This document shows positions 10,177 through 25,100 of a DNA stretch of 64,000 bases, in pieces (position 1 is the stretch's first letter; every line of letters begins with the position of its first letter). The notes under the pieces were generated by a model. The model had not been told where the DNA came from and made no database searches. It was given only the letters and a program-made list of their open reading frames with translations. The stretch spans positions 269,664,662-269,728,661 of the forward strand of contig NC_090322.1 of the NCBI RefSeq assembly GCF_040869045.1. Direction: 5' to 3'. A program made the position numbers and the translations under genes. This DNA is from Eurosta solidaginis. Its lineage: Eukaryota > Arthropoda > Insecta > Diptera > Tephritidae.

Positions 10177-13100
10177 CTGTTAAAGAATTCGAAAAGTTTA
10201 ACTTAATTTTACTTTTTAAAAACATATATTTATACACAACTGTACCTGTGCTGTATTGTCAATAATAAGAATGGTAGCAACAACTGCACCTAAAGTCATA
10301 TGATCGCTAAGTATGAGACCATTAGGTGAGACGCCATCTTTGTACGTGCCTATAAAGAAAATAATTACAATTTGTATAACTTAATATTTATTAAAATTCT
10401 ATATTGAATATCTATGTTTTTTTTTAAATATGCAATCACTTACCGTATGGTATTAAAAATAATATAAGCGAACTGAATGCCCCATGAAGTACGCTGTACA
10501 CAAATTCTCTCGTATTAAATAACTGACTTCTCAATCCGGGCGTATATAATTTTGGATATTCAATGCTATGCTTATCGGAGACATCCTGCTCGAATACTCC
10601 CAGAGCTAGCACGGGCAGTGAGGTATAGAATAGATTGTATACTGATATGAACATTGGATCGAACACCGTCTGCATTAACAATGTAATAACGTTTGTAAAA
10701 CGGAATATTAAATTTATTTTAATTATCTTACCTGCGCACTGAAACCGCAAAAAAACGAATACCAACAGTGGCACAATGTAAATGCAAAATTCTTATAAAA
10801 AAAATAACGCAAAAATTTACACATTCGATAGTAGGACCACCGGCCATGTACGAGTAGAAGACGCTCCAAATAGCGAAACTGTGCTATCGAATAGTCACTG
10901 GCAAGTACAGCTTGCAAGCCCTCCTGACCAGAAATGCCAACTCCAATGTGGGCAGCTAAGGACAAAAAAATAGGTTGAATATTAAGGATATTTGAACATA
11001 TATAAGTGAAAGTGTAACTACATTCACTGGTATGGGCGCCTAAACAGAAGTCCAAACTATCTAGGCTGCCATCAAAGCACCCAATCTAGGCAAACGCTTG
11101 GAGAACGGCAACGAAAGCAACAAATTCTTATGTAGGAAGCAGCGAGTATGAAATAGAGAGGAATAAAAAAAACGACCGTGACAGCAACAAAGATTGAAGG
11201 TATGAATGAAGCTCCGAACCAGTTTTAAATAATTTTCCTGAAGGTAAAAAACTCCATATTTTGACAGTATTTAAACTGCACCAGTGAATAAATATATTGC
11301 TGCCGACAAAATCGTGGCACTATTCATGCCTTTAAAAGGATTTGCTGCGGAACCTAGAAACTATTTCCAAGGAACAGGGCAACAATTTGTTGGCGTTGAT
11401 GACCGAAAAACTGATTTTAAAAGGATGAGGGGACTTTCCAGGAATTTGCGTGGATCATCGAAACTTTAGCCATATAGCAAATGCGGATGCATCCGGAGCT
11501 TTATAAATAGTATACGTCATGTCGAGACAAAGCGAGTTACGACATGGGGATTGAAAGGATCATATACTAACCGTGGCGTATCTCTTCCATCATTCGATTT
11601 GATTCAACAAGAACGTAATGCCCTTGCGTTATTAGAACATCAATATGGCGCTTAATTTTGGCTATGAGAAAGATTGCATTAGGAAACGAGTATTGGCAGG
11701 GGAAAGATTTGCGACTATTATGGGCAAAACAAATTGCGGTGCGAATTTTAGCTGCAGTTAAAGTTAAACTCAATTAAACCTTGCCAGTTTGATCAGTGAC
11801 ATTAAATTTAACTTCTCATCTCAGTCAAAGCGGCCAAGGGACCGGATTAGACTCTAGTTAACTTAAACTCGCACTGAAAACGCGTTATTTTTTCCTCATT
11901 TTTATCTACAGAACCTTCATTAAGATGTTTGAGGTTTGTTTTATTTAAATAAATGACTGAATTGGGTAGTTTTTTCGCTTTACACGGTTTTTGTATAGGA
12001 ACACGAAGATTTCACTTTACACGGTTTTGTCTGGAACCGATATTCCGTGTAAATCGGGGCATAGGTGTATTTGTTTTGGTCTTTCTGTCAGATTTCTATA
12101 AATTTCTATTGAAAAGTGTGCGAATATGGTATGTGGTATTTTGTCGGAATTATTTATTTATTATTTAATTGGCAGCGAAATGGCGAATGGAAGAGTGAGT
12201 TTCGGAAGAAAAAATTACAAATAAGACGTTGAACTACTTCCATATAGACGATATAATAAAGAAAATTTCTTGTAGAAGTTATTTGCTACACTTACCTTTA
12301 ATCATTGAGACATCATTAGCTCCATCGCCAATCGCTAGAGTAACTGCATTTTTGGCGCGCTTGATCAATTCCACGACTAATGCTTTTTGAAGTGGAGTTA
12401 CGCGACAGCATATGACAGCTTTACACTGAGAAGCGATGTCTAAAAATCTTAACGTATTGATAAAAAATGAATTTTTTTCACCATTTTTTTTTACTTTTTT
12501 CACTATTTGCATCATACCATTGTGTACAAAACAAGTGTGATATCTTATCCGACAACTGCCTGCCGGGATGTTCAATATGGCTACTTTTTACCGTTTTGAC
12601 AGAGTGACAGGCGATTCGTTCTATTTATCATTTTTGACGTCTATGCAGAAGATATTACCCTTGTCTTATCCACAATGCATCATACGAGTATGGTATTTAA
12701 TATGGATGTTACGAAGCTTCGATTCGATTAAGAAACGACGAAACTTGCCGTTGATTTAGATAAAGAAACTTTTAATATCAATTTCACACCAGAGCATTAA
12801 TGAAATAATTAAGCAAGCTTTCTACATTAAATCTTTTATTGAACTCAATCTTCAAGCAATTTCACACAGAAACTTAATGGAATCACAATTTTGTGTAAAG
12901 CGCGGTATCCAGATCATAATAAATGTTTTTACTTTCTCCTTGCCCTTCAACTGTGGCATTCAGTAGGAAGTAAAAAAGTGTTTTTTATTTGAAAATATGT
13001 GTTTTCCTTTTTCTTTACAAAATGTGCAACGTGAAACGTGCAGCGATTTCTTCGGCATTTCTTGAGCATTTCTTCAAGGGTATAAATGCCCAAGATATAC

Positions 13101-16100
13101 TTGCACGCTTGAATTTTTAGGTGCAGCACGCAGATCTGAAGAAGTTTTATAAAGAAAATGAAAAGAGGAGAATAAAAAATGTTTTTGAGCATTTTCTTGT
13201 GATATAGACACCGTGTTTATGAGATAGTTGATATTTTATTTTCAGACAGTGCCACTCCCTTCATTAACGAACATCCGTCAGCAACTCCAAAAAATGATTA
13301 CTTTTCTTACATCAAATAGTTAGAATGGGTAGCAGCTGTATCCTTTTTAATTTTAAAGGCAATCCAAAGTTTCCGTTCTAGTCGTTTCGTCGGAGTGGTT
13401 GTGCAGTGTCATCCTCAGCTCAACTGCAAAATTTCGGGCTGTTTTTGGTTGAGCTGAAAATTTAAATAGGCCTCAAGTTTGGCCTTGCGCTACCTTCTGA
13501 CGTTTTGGCAGAGTTAGGAGATGCAATGCTCCACTGACCTGGAGTCAGGGTGGTGGTTTTGTACTCCTAAGAGGAATCAGTGAATTTATAATTTGATGTG
13601 ATTTGATTTTATTCATCCCTTTCTTACCACATAACATTTCAACTTAAAATCAACATCATTTATATTAATATGTAAGAAAAAAAGGTAAAGCATTCTGTAA
13701 AATATAATATAATAGTGTGGAATGCTATACATAAATCGAATACAAAACTAGTGTGTGGGGTGAAAATGGCACTTAGATATGCCATTATAATATAAATATA
13801 TAGATATTATTACAGATCCAAAGTCAAATTAAAAACTAGGGTGCAGCAAAACTTTGATTTCGTTATGTGATAGCTCGAGTAGATACGATTTTACATTTTT
13901 TAAAAACTTATGCAAATTTCTTATGAGACGTATATTAGCAGGCAGGCCATTGAAAAGCTTACAAGAGACGATCGTGAACAAGTTACTGTAATGAGTTGTA
14001 CGATATTCAGGAATAACAACTAGGCCGTGGGTGTTTGTCCTCAGATTATAAATATCTGAAGCTAGGCTATGTAAATAACCGCAGCGAATAAAAAAAATTT
14101 TTAATGTCTTATAGTAATACATGTGTCTTATCGGCATAATTCTAAGTTTTGTAAAAAGCTCCATGGAGTGACGAAATAGGTTAACATTGCAAATTTTTCT
14201 GATAACGTATTTCTGACCAACTAGAAGGGGCTGAATTTTATTAAACGATGCCCCACCCCAACAGCTTATGCCATACTGAAGTTTAGAGTGGACTAGCGCA
14301 TAATACAGAACCTTGAGGGTTGCATTTGTACAGATGTTTCTAAGATTATAAAAGTGTCGAAACGTGCATCGCTAATATGTTTTTAAACGCGAAATGTGTG
14401 AAGACCAGTTAAGACTGGGATCAAGAGACACACCAAAATATTGAAACTCCTCACTTTTTCAATTGTAAAGCAGGAATCGCTACAATGAGCATTGCAATTG
14501 AAAGATCTCATTGGACAAGATAAGCCATGTATGGGAAAATACGTGCAATTAGTAGAATGAAAAAATAATTAAAAAAAAATTTTTAAGTTAAACGGTTTTA
14601 TTGAAAACAATACTTACATGAAATAATAATAATACGAAAAGCTAGAAAATAATTAGGTAGGTCCTAGGTACTAGTCATCACACTCCATATCAATCTAGGG
14701 CGTTGATCAGACAATTAAATAAAAGCGTTGGGCTTTTCGTATTATTATTATTTCATGTAAGTATTGTTTTCAATAAAACCGTTTAACTTAAAATTTTTTT
14801 TTTAATTATTTTATTTTCAAGTTTTTAGTCTTTATTTAATTGCCTATTATTTCTCATTCTATTTAGTTCATTTAGAGACTCATTATTACAAGGACTCTTT
14901 CCTGACAATTTGTTACAACCTAAGTCCTCGATACATAATCCTTCCAAAGACTTTACTCGACTCTGCGCCACGTATGCTTGTCCCTCCTCAAACTCCAAAA
15001 TATTTTGATGTCACTTCTACTGGACTGTATGCAATATTTGTTCCAAATATGAGCCAAATCGGGCATCATAGGTCGCTTTCTATTCATGTATGTATTGTGT
15101 TCCAAATATGGACCAAATCAAATCGGACCACAAATACGATTTTTGTGAATATCTCGATCCTTGCGCCACCTAGCGGCGATTTTTTTTGATAGGTCGCTTT
15201 CTATTCTTGTATGTATTATGTATTCCAAGCATGAGCCAAGTCGGACCACAAATACGATTTTTGTGAATATCTCGATCCTTGCGCCACCTAGCGGCGATTT
15301 TTTTTCATAAGTCGCTTTTTATTCTTGCATGTATTATGTGTTCCAAATATGAGCCAAATCGGACTACAAATACGATTTTTGTGAATATCTCGATCCATGC
15401 GCCACCTAGCGGCGATTTTTTTCACAGGTCGATTTCTATTCTTACATGTATTATGTGTTCCAAATATGAGCCAAATCGGACCACAAATGCGAATTTTGCG
15501 AATATCTCGATCCATGCGCCACCTAGCGGCGAGTTTTTTTCACAGGTCGATTTCTATTCTTGCATGTATTATGTGTTCCAAATATGAGCCAAGTCGGACC
15601 ACAAATGCGAATTTTGCGAATATCTCGATCCTTGCGCCACCTAGCGGCGATTTTTTTCTTATTATTGCATTGTCATCGGGTTCTGAACTATATTCCAAGT
15701 TTCAAGCTTGTAGCTTATCGGGAAGTTACTTAAATTTCAATTACAAGATTCGTTCACAACGGCCGTGCGGCCGTGCATGCCTGTCAACTCAAGCTAAATA
15801 AAACCGTTTAAAAACAATACCTCCGTCGGGCGTATCTCTAGTATGTAGATTAAAAAACATCATCTGTGTTTTTTTACTTACAACAATATCCATAAATAGA
15901 CCAGCGCAGTTCTTTCTGTTATCTAAGTTGGCATTTATAAGAGAACAATAGTTAAGCAAAGCATCTTCAGTAGATCGACCTGATCTAAAACAGAGCTGCA
16001 TCGATCTAAAAAAGTTCTTATTTTCCAGAAACGAAAGAATTCTATTTTTAATCAGTTTCTCAAAAACTTTTGAAATAGAAGACAGCAAAGAGAAAGGTCT

Positions 16101-19100
16101 ATAATTGTTTTTGTCTTTTTTGTTGCCCTTTTTAAAAAGTGGAATGACGGAAAAGTTCCAGAGAAAACGTTAGAATTTAAAAGGTGTGCAAGGATATCAA
16201 TGAAAATAAAAGCCACATTTTTCAAAACCTGGTTTGATATTCCATCATAGCCACATGATCTTGAGTTATTCAAGCACTTAATGGTTTTCAAAATTTCTAA
16301 GCCGGCAAAGGGTTCGAAGAAAAAACTACTGTCCGTACTTGACTCAACAAACTCCAACTCAAGGCATTTACATGAAGATGCAATTGCATAAATATGCTCA
16401 ATAGATAAAAAGAGTTCGTTGAATAGATGAGCTACCTCATCTGAGTTAGAAATTACCTCATCACAATTTGATAGGGCAATCGCCGTGTCTCGCGGTTTAA
16501 CATACTGTTAATAATATCCCATTCTTTCTTTGAATTACCCTGAGAAGCAGTAAACTTAGTGCGATAAAAATTATCGCGTTGCAAGCGAACTTCTTTTTTC
16601 ACGGTGTTGCACAAGACTGCATAGCGTTTACGAAGTTTGATCACATATTGAAATTTAAAACCTGACGTAGTGCCATATAAAAACCAACTCGCTTTATTTA
16701 TAACGGATCGTAATGGGGCAGAGATTAACACATGGCAACAGGCCATATATTGCAACTTAGATAACTCTCGAAGTTATAATGCAACTAACGGAACAAATTA
16801 CGGGAATTCACCTTTTTGTGAACATGGATAAATAAATTTGTCAAACTGAATATAACCTGGCGTGGTGCCATTTAAATACCAAACTCAATGGGAAATACGA
16901 ACAATTACAAAAATTGATATCAAATCGCAAGCTGTTACACGTGGTTCTGGTCTCTATGGTATTACCATTGTGTACTAGTTGTGGAAAAATAAATATTAAA
17001 AAACATTACTGATTTTGTGACTGGCGTGGTACCATTTAAAAACCTATTGAATTGAAAATACTGTCGGAATGTAACTTGGTTATATGAGGATCTTAAGAAT
17101 CCCTACCACAGAAATTATATCACAAAAACAAAAAAGAGGCAATCCAAATAAATGTTGAGCTTAGCCAAATATGTGTCTATTTTCTAAAATAGCCAAATTA
17201 AATTTTGCTGACATTGCTGCAAAAACAATTTTTTTTCGTGTCCTATATTTTTTGTAAATTACTGATTGATTGTTAACCCCGGTCCTAGGATGTGGTACAC
17301 TGACAATGAAATCTGAAATATAAAGCAAACTCGACTAGATTTTTGACTCCATTAGGTATTCAATAAAGCAATAAAGAGATGATTAAAATTTTTTTTTTTT
17401 TTTGGAAATTGAGCTCAATACGGGCTTTCATGTAAAAACTTAACTAATTATTTCATTAACCATCTGTGTGAGATTGGTATTAATAAATCACATATATTAT
17501 TTCTAATTGCTATTTTTATGTACGCGTCCTTTTTCGCTCTTATTTGGAATCCAAATCTATAAATAATGTTTTGTTTGTAAAGATGGAGATTCGGGCTATT
17601 AGCGAGCTTTGGGCAATTTTGGTCGTAGTGCTTTTGTTTAGATATATTTTATTAAAATAATTTGTTAAAAATAAACGATTGTGAGCACAAAAAGAAATAT
17701 ATTTGTACTATAGCATTATTGTGAATATTTACGCTGCATTGCCGACATTTGCTATCATACGCTAGATGGAAGTCTGTAAGTTTCAATTGATTGATAGAAC
17801 AGCTGATTTCTGTTGATATTTAATAAGAGACTTTTATATTGGTTGCATAAGATGCGCACGGGTCCGGCTCGTACTTCAAGTTCTTTATTACCATATTATT
17901 GCTATAATTAATACCTAATGGAGTCAATAATCGAGTCGGTTTCGTTTTATACATGTGGTTTTATCATCAATGTAAGAAACGACAATCAAAAATAAATTAT
18001 TTTTATTAGTTAACGAAAAATATAAAACCACAAAAAAATTCAAAATTTCATCTTTTTAGCATTTGCAGGGTTACAAAACTAATAAAAACAAAAATAATAA
18101 TAAATAAACAATTAACAAATTGTCACAAACAATTTTTCATCATTTTACATCTGCACATACATTTCTTAGCACATCTGCCCTGTGTGACGTGGAGTATGGT
18201 AATGTCTTCCTCTAAGCAAGTGTTTGTATATATGCGCGGAATTGTCCACGCCGCTCTTAAAGTTGATTCGTATGTTAGTCGGTACGTTGATAATGTGTAA
18301 CATTTCAAGAGTGAATCGTTTACTGTAGTGTTGTTCTTGTTGCAGTATTTTGGTCTCGTCAAAGTTAGGTATGTGCCCGCTAGCTGCACAGTGTGCCATG
18401 AGTGCTGTTTTCTGGTTATTTTGTTGATGGCATTGTTTTAGATCGGATTTGTGTTGTGATAGTATTGTTTTTAGTTTGGACTTAGTTGTACCGACATAAA
18501 TACTATTGCAAGCTTCCTCAACCTTGCCTTTACAGGGAATTTTATACACAACGTTGCTTTTGTCCATATTTGGTATAGTTGACTTCGTTTTATTGAAAAA
18601 TTGTTTTAAAGTATTAGACGGCTTATGTGCTATTTTTGTGTTATCCTTGTTGTAACAATCAGATTTAGCCAAACGTTCTGATAATTGAGGTGCATAGGCC
18701 AGCGACTTAAAATTGAATGGTTTTCCGGGTTTTTGTGTGTTATTTGGCAATTTAGCTTTTTTGATTAACCTTCTTATTGTGTGTTTAGGAAAATCATTAT
18801 TTCTTAACAATATGACTATTTCTTTCTTTATTTCCTTGTGGTACACTTCGTCTGAGGTAAGTAGCATTTTCTGTATACAGCCCAATGCAGTATTTGCAAT
18901 CATGGATATGGGATGCTTAGAATTAAAATTTATAATTCGTCCTGAAGCTATTACTTTTTTATACCACTTAAGTTTTAGTCGATTGCCTCGTCTGTTTATT
19001 TCAGAATCTAAATAAGCTAATTTTTCATTATTTTCTACTTCTACAGTAAATTTTATATTCTTGTCAAAATTGTTGAGTGTGTCAAGTGTATTTTGTATCT

Positions 19101-22100
19101 CATTTTCACGAACTATGGCAAAGAGGAAATCGACGTATTTCGTAAGTATCCTAGGTTTATACCGCAATTTTTCCATACTACTATCCAAAAGTTTCTCCAT
19201 TATTATATCCGCTATGATTGGAGATGTGGGCGCTCCCATCGGCATTCCTTTCAATTGCGTGTATATGGTATTATTAAACTTAAAATATCTGCTCTCTTTT
19301 ATACAGAATGTTGTTATCTCCATAAACAGCTGTTTGGGTATCTTTGTGAACTCTTTAATCATTACCCACTTTTCTTGTATTGTATCGAGTACCAGCTGTA
19401 TTGGTATACTCGAAAAAAGTGATAACACGTCGAACGAAATAAGTTTTTCGTCGTAAAATATATAAGTGTTATTTACCCTTTCTTTAAACTCGAGCGTGTT
19501 TTTGACGTTATGTGTAGAATTTGACGTTGTTTTTTAATATTTCAGCAATATATTTGCACAGACCATATGAGGGTGATCCAATCGCTGAACAAATTGGCCT
19601 TAATGGAGTGCCTTCCTTATGGATCTTAGGGAGGCCATAGATTCCTGGTAAGAGCAGTTGTTGTTGTAAGTCTATTTCTCTTAGACTTCGTGATTAAATC
19701 CATCTTAAAAAGCTTATCTACTAGGCAGTTGTTCTTATTCTGCAATCGTGATGTTGGGTCCTGTCTTTGAACCCTATATGCAGTTAAATCCATTAAAATT
19801 TCTTCCATTTTCTTATTGTAATCGTCGACTTCCATTGCTACTGTTTTATTACCTTTGTTTGAAGTTAAAATTCGTATGTTACTATTTTGTTTAAGAAATT
19901 TCTTTGTTTGCTCCACTGTATCTGCAATTGCACTGTCTATTAGAGGTTTACGCCGATCACTTTATCGGCGGCGGTGGCGTACGCCGGTGTTCTTACTTTA
20001 TAAAACTTAATTTTTCTATTTAAAAAAATAATATGTATATATAGCTGGCTTTAGGTCCGTGTTTTATAATTGAAAAATTAAAAAATACCCTTTGATTCTT
20101 CTTTTAAATCGATATATTTCGATTGCTCAACGGCAATCATCTTCAGGATTGTATGTAGCAACTAACAAAAATAATAAAAATAACAATAAACAAATTTTGC
20201 ATTTTACATTTCACATAAATACATACTTTTATTAACACGTCTGCTTTGTCCGACGTGGAGTATGGTACTGTTTTTTAGTGAGCAGGTGTTTGTAGATATG
20301 TGCGCTGTGATCTACGTCGCTCTTATAGTTCAGTCGTGTGTTAGTCGGAATATTAATAATGTGTAACATTTCTAGTGTGAAGCGTTTGTTATAGTGTTGT
20401 TCCTGTTGCAGTATTTTAGTCTCATCAAAGTTTGGTGTGTGGCCGCTGTCTGCACAGTGGGCCATGAGTGCTGTTTTTTGATTATTAACTTGATGGCAAA
20501 ATTTAAAATCAGACTTATGCTGTAAAATTCTCGTTTTGAGTTTGGACTTTGTAGTACCTATATATATATTATTGCACGTTTCATCGCTATTGCCTTTACA
20601 TGGTATCTTGTAAACTACATTATTTTTTTCCATTATTGGTATTTTCGATTTTGTTTTGTTAAATATGTTTTTTAAAGTGTTCGTAGGTTTATGCGCAATT
20701 TTTGTAGTTTCTTTATCATAGCAGTCAGATTTTGCTAAACGTTCTGATAGCCGCGGTACATAAGCCACCGACTTGAAAATAATGGGTTTATCGGGAGTTT
20801 TTGGTCTATTTAAATTTTTGGTTTTTCTTAATAAAGTTTTTATGGTTTTTTTCGGAAAATCATTGTTTCTTAGTAATGTGAAAATTTCTTTTTTAACTTC
20901 TTTGTGGTATACTTCATCTGAAGTCTGCAACATTTTCCGTATACAGCCCTTTGCTGTATTCATAATCATTGTTTTCGGATGTTTTGAATTAAAGTTTATA
21001 ATTCGTCCTGATGCTGTAGGCTTTTGATACCACTTTAGTTTTAATTGATTTCCTCGTCTGTTTATTATGGAGTCCAGGTATGGTAATTCCTCGTCGTTCT
21101 CTAGTTCTATACTAAATTTTATATTTTTGTCAAAAGTGTTTAGTGTGTCAAGTGTGTTTTGTATTTCATTTTCTTTTATTATCGCGAATAGGTCGTCGAC
21201 GTATTTGGTAAGTATTCTTGGTTTATGTCGCAACTTCAGCATAGTATCATCTAATAATTTTTCCATAACTATATCCGCTATTATTGGGGATGTGGGTGCA
21301 CCCATCGGCATTCCTTTTAGTTGCGTATAGATAGTATCATTGAATTTGAAATATCTGCTCTCTTGAATGCAGAATTTAATTATTTCCATGAACAGCGTTT
21401 TTGGTATCTTTGTGTATTCTTTAATTGTATTCCATTTCTCTTGTATTATTTCAAGTGCCAATTGTATCGGGATGCTAGGGAAAAGCGAAACTACATCAAA
21501 GGAAATAAGCTTTTCATCTTCGTATATGTATGTATTGTTTACTCTTTCTTTAAACTCAATTGTGTTTAGCCAGCTATATATACATATTTAAAAATAAAAG
21601 GTCGCCAAAAAATTCATAATTTAAAAAAATAATATTTAGGAAAGGTTTTGTTTGTATGTATTTAAGGAAATCAACGTTTTGGCCATTTAGGAAAGATCCG
21701 GGGTGTTTGCCTCAAAATATCGCAGATCGTTCAAATATTTTCAGGAGTAGCTCCTTGCGGAGGGATTGTCCCTCGTTCACTTAATCCAGAGAGGCTGCGA
21801 ACCTTACCCCGGTCTTTGGAATTGGTATTGCTGCGTCTGCTGAAAGGAAATAGAGATACATAAAATGGTCACACTTTTGTCTGTATATCTCGTGCAAAGC
21901 GTAGTTTCACCTGGGGTTAACTGCTATCCTTGGCGGTCACGCACAAAACGACTTACGGTTGCTATTAATGGTCTATTAATACTCATGGCTCTCGTGGCAC
22001 AGGGCGCCTCCAGTTTTTTTGGCTGTTTTTAAGAGCTACAATTCCCGATGTGCGAACAGTAGCAATCTCGACCACCAGTCGCTACCACGCCTCCTGACCC

Positions 22101-25100
22101 TCACACCATATGTCAGCACAGAAGCTATAGGGCTGCGACTTCGAACTCATACCTTCCTCGTCGTGACTTTCCTAGAAGCTCTAGGGAGTGACTATTTGGC
22201 CAAGGATGCCGCCCTCCAAATCATAAGCAGTCTAAGTGGATGTCATTGCGTAATGGGTGAAAATCGTATAATCCTCGGTGCATCTACATAATTAAAACTT
22301 TACAAGGACCCTGAATAAAATCTTTAAAATATAGACCAAAGTTTGCAGACGTTTCTGTTCACAACATTGATTTCAATAGTCTTCGTTAAATGAAAACCAT
22401 TTCAGAATGAAAGTCGACCGAATTAAATCGAAAGATGTTAACTGCTGTTTTCCGGCCCTATGAATTAAGAGCTCATTATGGATGACCGCGTAACTTCAGT
22501 TTTCAGACTAGTTTGACTGTCCACTACGTTAGGGTAGTAGCACACACGTAGCTCAGGGTAGTAGCAGTTCGACTGTCTTGGGAAAGCTTTTGCTTCACCA
22601 CTTTGAGTGTTCTTGCGAAGGACAAAGCCTGACCTGGTAAATATATGTGCCTACGTATTCACATTTGTAAAAGGAGCCGTAACGTGTGTGTGATATTTAA
22701 ACTTGGTTGATAAGCTATAATCAATGTGATTCACTTCAAGGAACTAGTTTTGGATACGGCCGCCAACTTTAGGAAATGTTAAACCGAGAGACTTTGGTGT
22801 TGAAGGATGAAGTGTGAAAATCAAAATTAACATTTCAGACGTTATTTTATAGTTTCGCATTTTAATTCATTGCTCGTTATTAATTTTTTGAAAAAATATG
22901 CAAAATGAGCATATAAATTTATTATATAACTTTACTTTTAGTGTTTTGTTTTAATAACTTGGTCAATTGGTTGATGCAATTAGTTTCTTATAAATGGCAG
23001 TGATGCGCATCCGTTGATACCACTTTCGACCATATCCGATCAATTTTCGACATGAACAATAAATGGCCCAAATAGTCTTAAATGAGTAGAAAATATAGTA
23101 ACGCGCCGGACGCCGTCGCCGCCGCCGCCGCGCCGATATTTTTGACATTCGGCGGCGGCGCACGAAAAACGACAAAAATCGGCGGCGGCGGCGGCGTTTA
23201 TCGGTGGCGTATATTTCTACTGTCTATTGCACTTGTCTTGTTTGTTGTGTGACTTTTTATCATCAGCGAGAGTTTTGTGCGTGCCTCCTCTTGCTGATCT
23301 TTATTCTTTATAGTTTGTAACAAATCCTCTCCATCCGCTATGTACTGAAACAGCGGGAAACTCTTATTATCGACCAGTAGTCCGAACTTCGGCCCCTTCG
23401 CCAACAACCCTTTTATATCTTGTGGAAATTCTAATTTCGTTTTATTTATAAACCACTCTTGATGTTTTTTGTTATTAGTAAGTATTTCGTTTCGTTTTGC
23501 TCGCATTTTTTTAAATTTTAACTCTTGGCGCTTTTTTAGTGTTGTTGTTGTTTTGTTCGCGACATTACTCTCCCTTTCCATTAGCTCAATAAAGTCTTTC
23601 TCAACCAATTGTTCTCTAAGTTTTTGTGTTACTTGATCTATTCGTTTAATCGTTGTAATATATTGTGTTTTTGTTTTATCAGCAGGCCTAAAATTTTCAT
23701 TAGGTAAAACTGCGTATGTCTGTGTACTAATTTTTCTATATCCGTGTTTTTGTCCTAGTCAGATACAAATAATTGCTTACATTTAGTTGAATTATAAACT
23801 TAGGGATAATTTTTGACTTTCTACATTTCATAAGGAACTTTAAACTTGATTTAACTTTTACCAATTTCTTTGACATTAGCTGCAATTTGTTGATTGTTGA
23901 TTTAGCGTTTTCATTGTAGTTTTTTATATTAGCATATCCCATGTTTGCTGATTTATGCTCACGGCGTGCCTTCCGTCTATGTAAATTGTATTTTTTGGCG
24001 ACCTTATTCATCAAATAACTATCTTATTTAGCTGGCTCGAGGTCTGTGTTGTAAAATTTTTGTGATAATTTGTTAATTGTTTATTATTATTTTTGTTTTT
24101 ATTAGTTTTTTAACCCTGATGACGATTGCCGCAGAGCAGTCGAAATGGTTGAGAAAAAAGAAAAAAATCATCAACGGTGTTTTATTTTACAACACAGACC
24201 TCGAGCCAGCTAAATAAGATATATATGGCTTTTTTAAAAAAAGGAGTATTTGGTTAGGTGCAAAATTTATGAGTAGTTGCACATGCATTTTATTTTGATT
24301 GACTTTAAAGATAAAGAGGAAACGGACGCCATTCATCGTAACCATTTTTTGACGAAAGCGTAATACTTTTTTGGGCCTGCTGACAGATGTTCGTTAACGA
24401 AGCAAGTGGCCCTGTGTGAAAAGGAAAAATTAGATAATTATTTGATTAAAAAAATGTGATTCCATTCCTTCTCTGAGTGGAATTGGTATAATATTGTTTG
24501 GTTGTGTCGACGAAACAAAATTAGTAAAATCCTATTCCGATTTCGGTAAACTCACTTTCGTAACATCGCAAGTATTAAATGGTAATTTGAAATGCATATA
24601 AACTTACTTTGATTCCAATTCCGGCGCAAGGCAGTAAACAAGCGAATGCCCATTAACAACAATAGCAAAGCCGGTATTCTCTTCAATTAGCTCATCTGTA
24701 TGCAACTTTGTTGCACCATCATCACCTTTTTCAATATTGTCATATAGTTCATTACATTCGGCACTGCAGGAAAATTTAAAAGAAAAATGTCTTAAAGTAA
24801 ACAATTTAAATAAGAAAAGTCACAAAATGACATAGAGTAAATAATAAAACGGTAAAAGGCAATTTGTACTGAAACGGTACTTATGAGGGGATGCAACAGG
24901 TATGTATGTATGAAGTATACTACATATTACATATGCATATGTATTGTCTGTAAATATTTACACATATTTATGCACTTTTTTCGTGAATTTTAGAAAAAAC
25001 TAAAATGAATTGTATAACCAAATCTATGCAAAGTAATTTCGAAAAAGTTTTGGAATTTATTTGTGAAATTTTTAGTTAGTTTGCTTAGAAACTTTTTAAG

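Larger units (their letters stand above)
19941..23219. mobile_element. hAT-like element with CGG-rich ends, carrying a Penelope copy
   Basis: 3,279 bp. The ends are inverted: TAGAGGTTTACGCC on the left and TAGAAATATACGCC read inward from the right, with an 8-bp duplication, as in hAT elements. Both subterminal regions are rich in CGCCGCCG and 'cgataa' motifs (19964-19995 and 23100-23212). No transposase is seen, so it is non-autonomous. A truncated Penelope copy lies inside at 20030-21588; 21589-23100 has no recognised gene. Confidence 0.8.
18050..24225 (-). mobile_element. Penelope-like element C (second family), split by a hAT-like element
   Basis: The coding direction is minus. 5' parts lie at 23198-24014 and 3' parts at 18166-19930; between them sits the element 19941-23219 with its 8-bp duplication. 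The end at 24061-24125 is an inverted copy of 18060-18120. The right border carries a 34-bp inverted pair (24020-24058/24183-24222) enclosing a hammerhead-like core. The left end is cut within the matching core sequence (CCCTG). Confidence 0.8.

Noticed and set aside
14985..15660. CRISPR-like array
   Set aside because: Whole 118-bp units repeat without short repeat/unique spacer structure, there are no cas genes and the setting is an animal genome.
15279..15801. Overlapping frames in the 118-bp repeats on both strands
   Set aside because: They arise because the unit happens to lack stops; the repeated peptide has no domain and the DNA shows a satellite.
22019..22291. 90-codon plus-strand frame inside the hAT-like element
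   Set aside because: No recognised motif and no neighbour in frame; most likely chance in a more GC-rich patch.
22963..23175. Arg-rich 70-codon frame
   Set aside because: Direct product of the CGG/CGCCGC arrays, not a gene.
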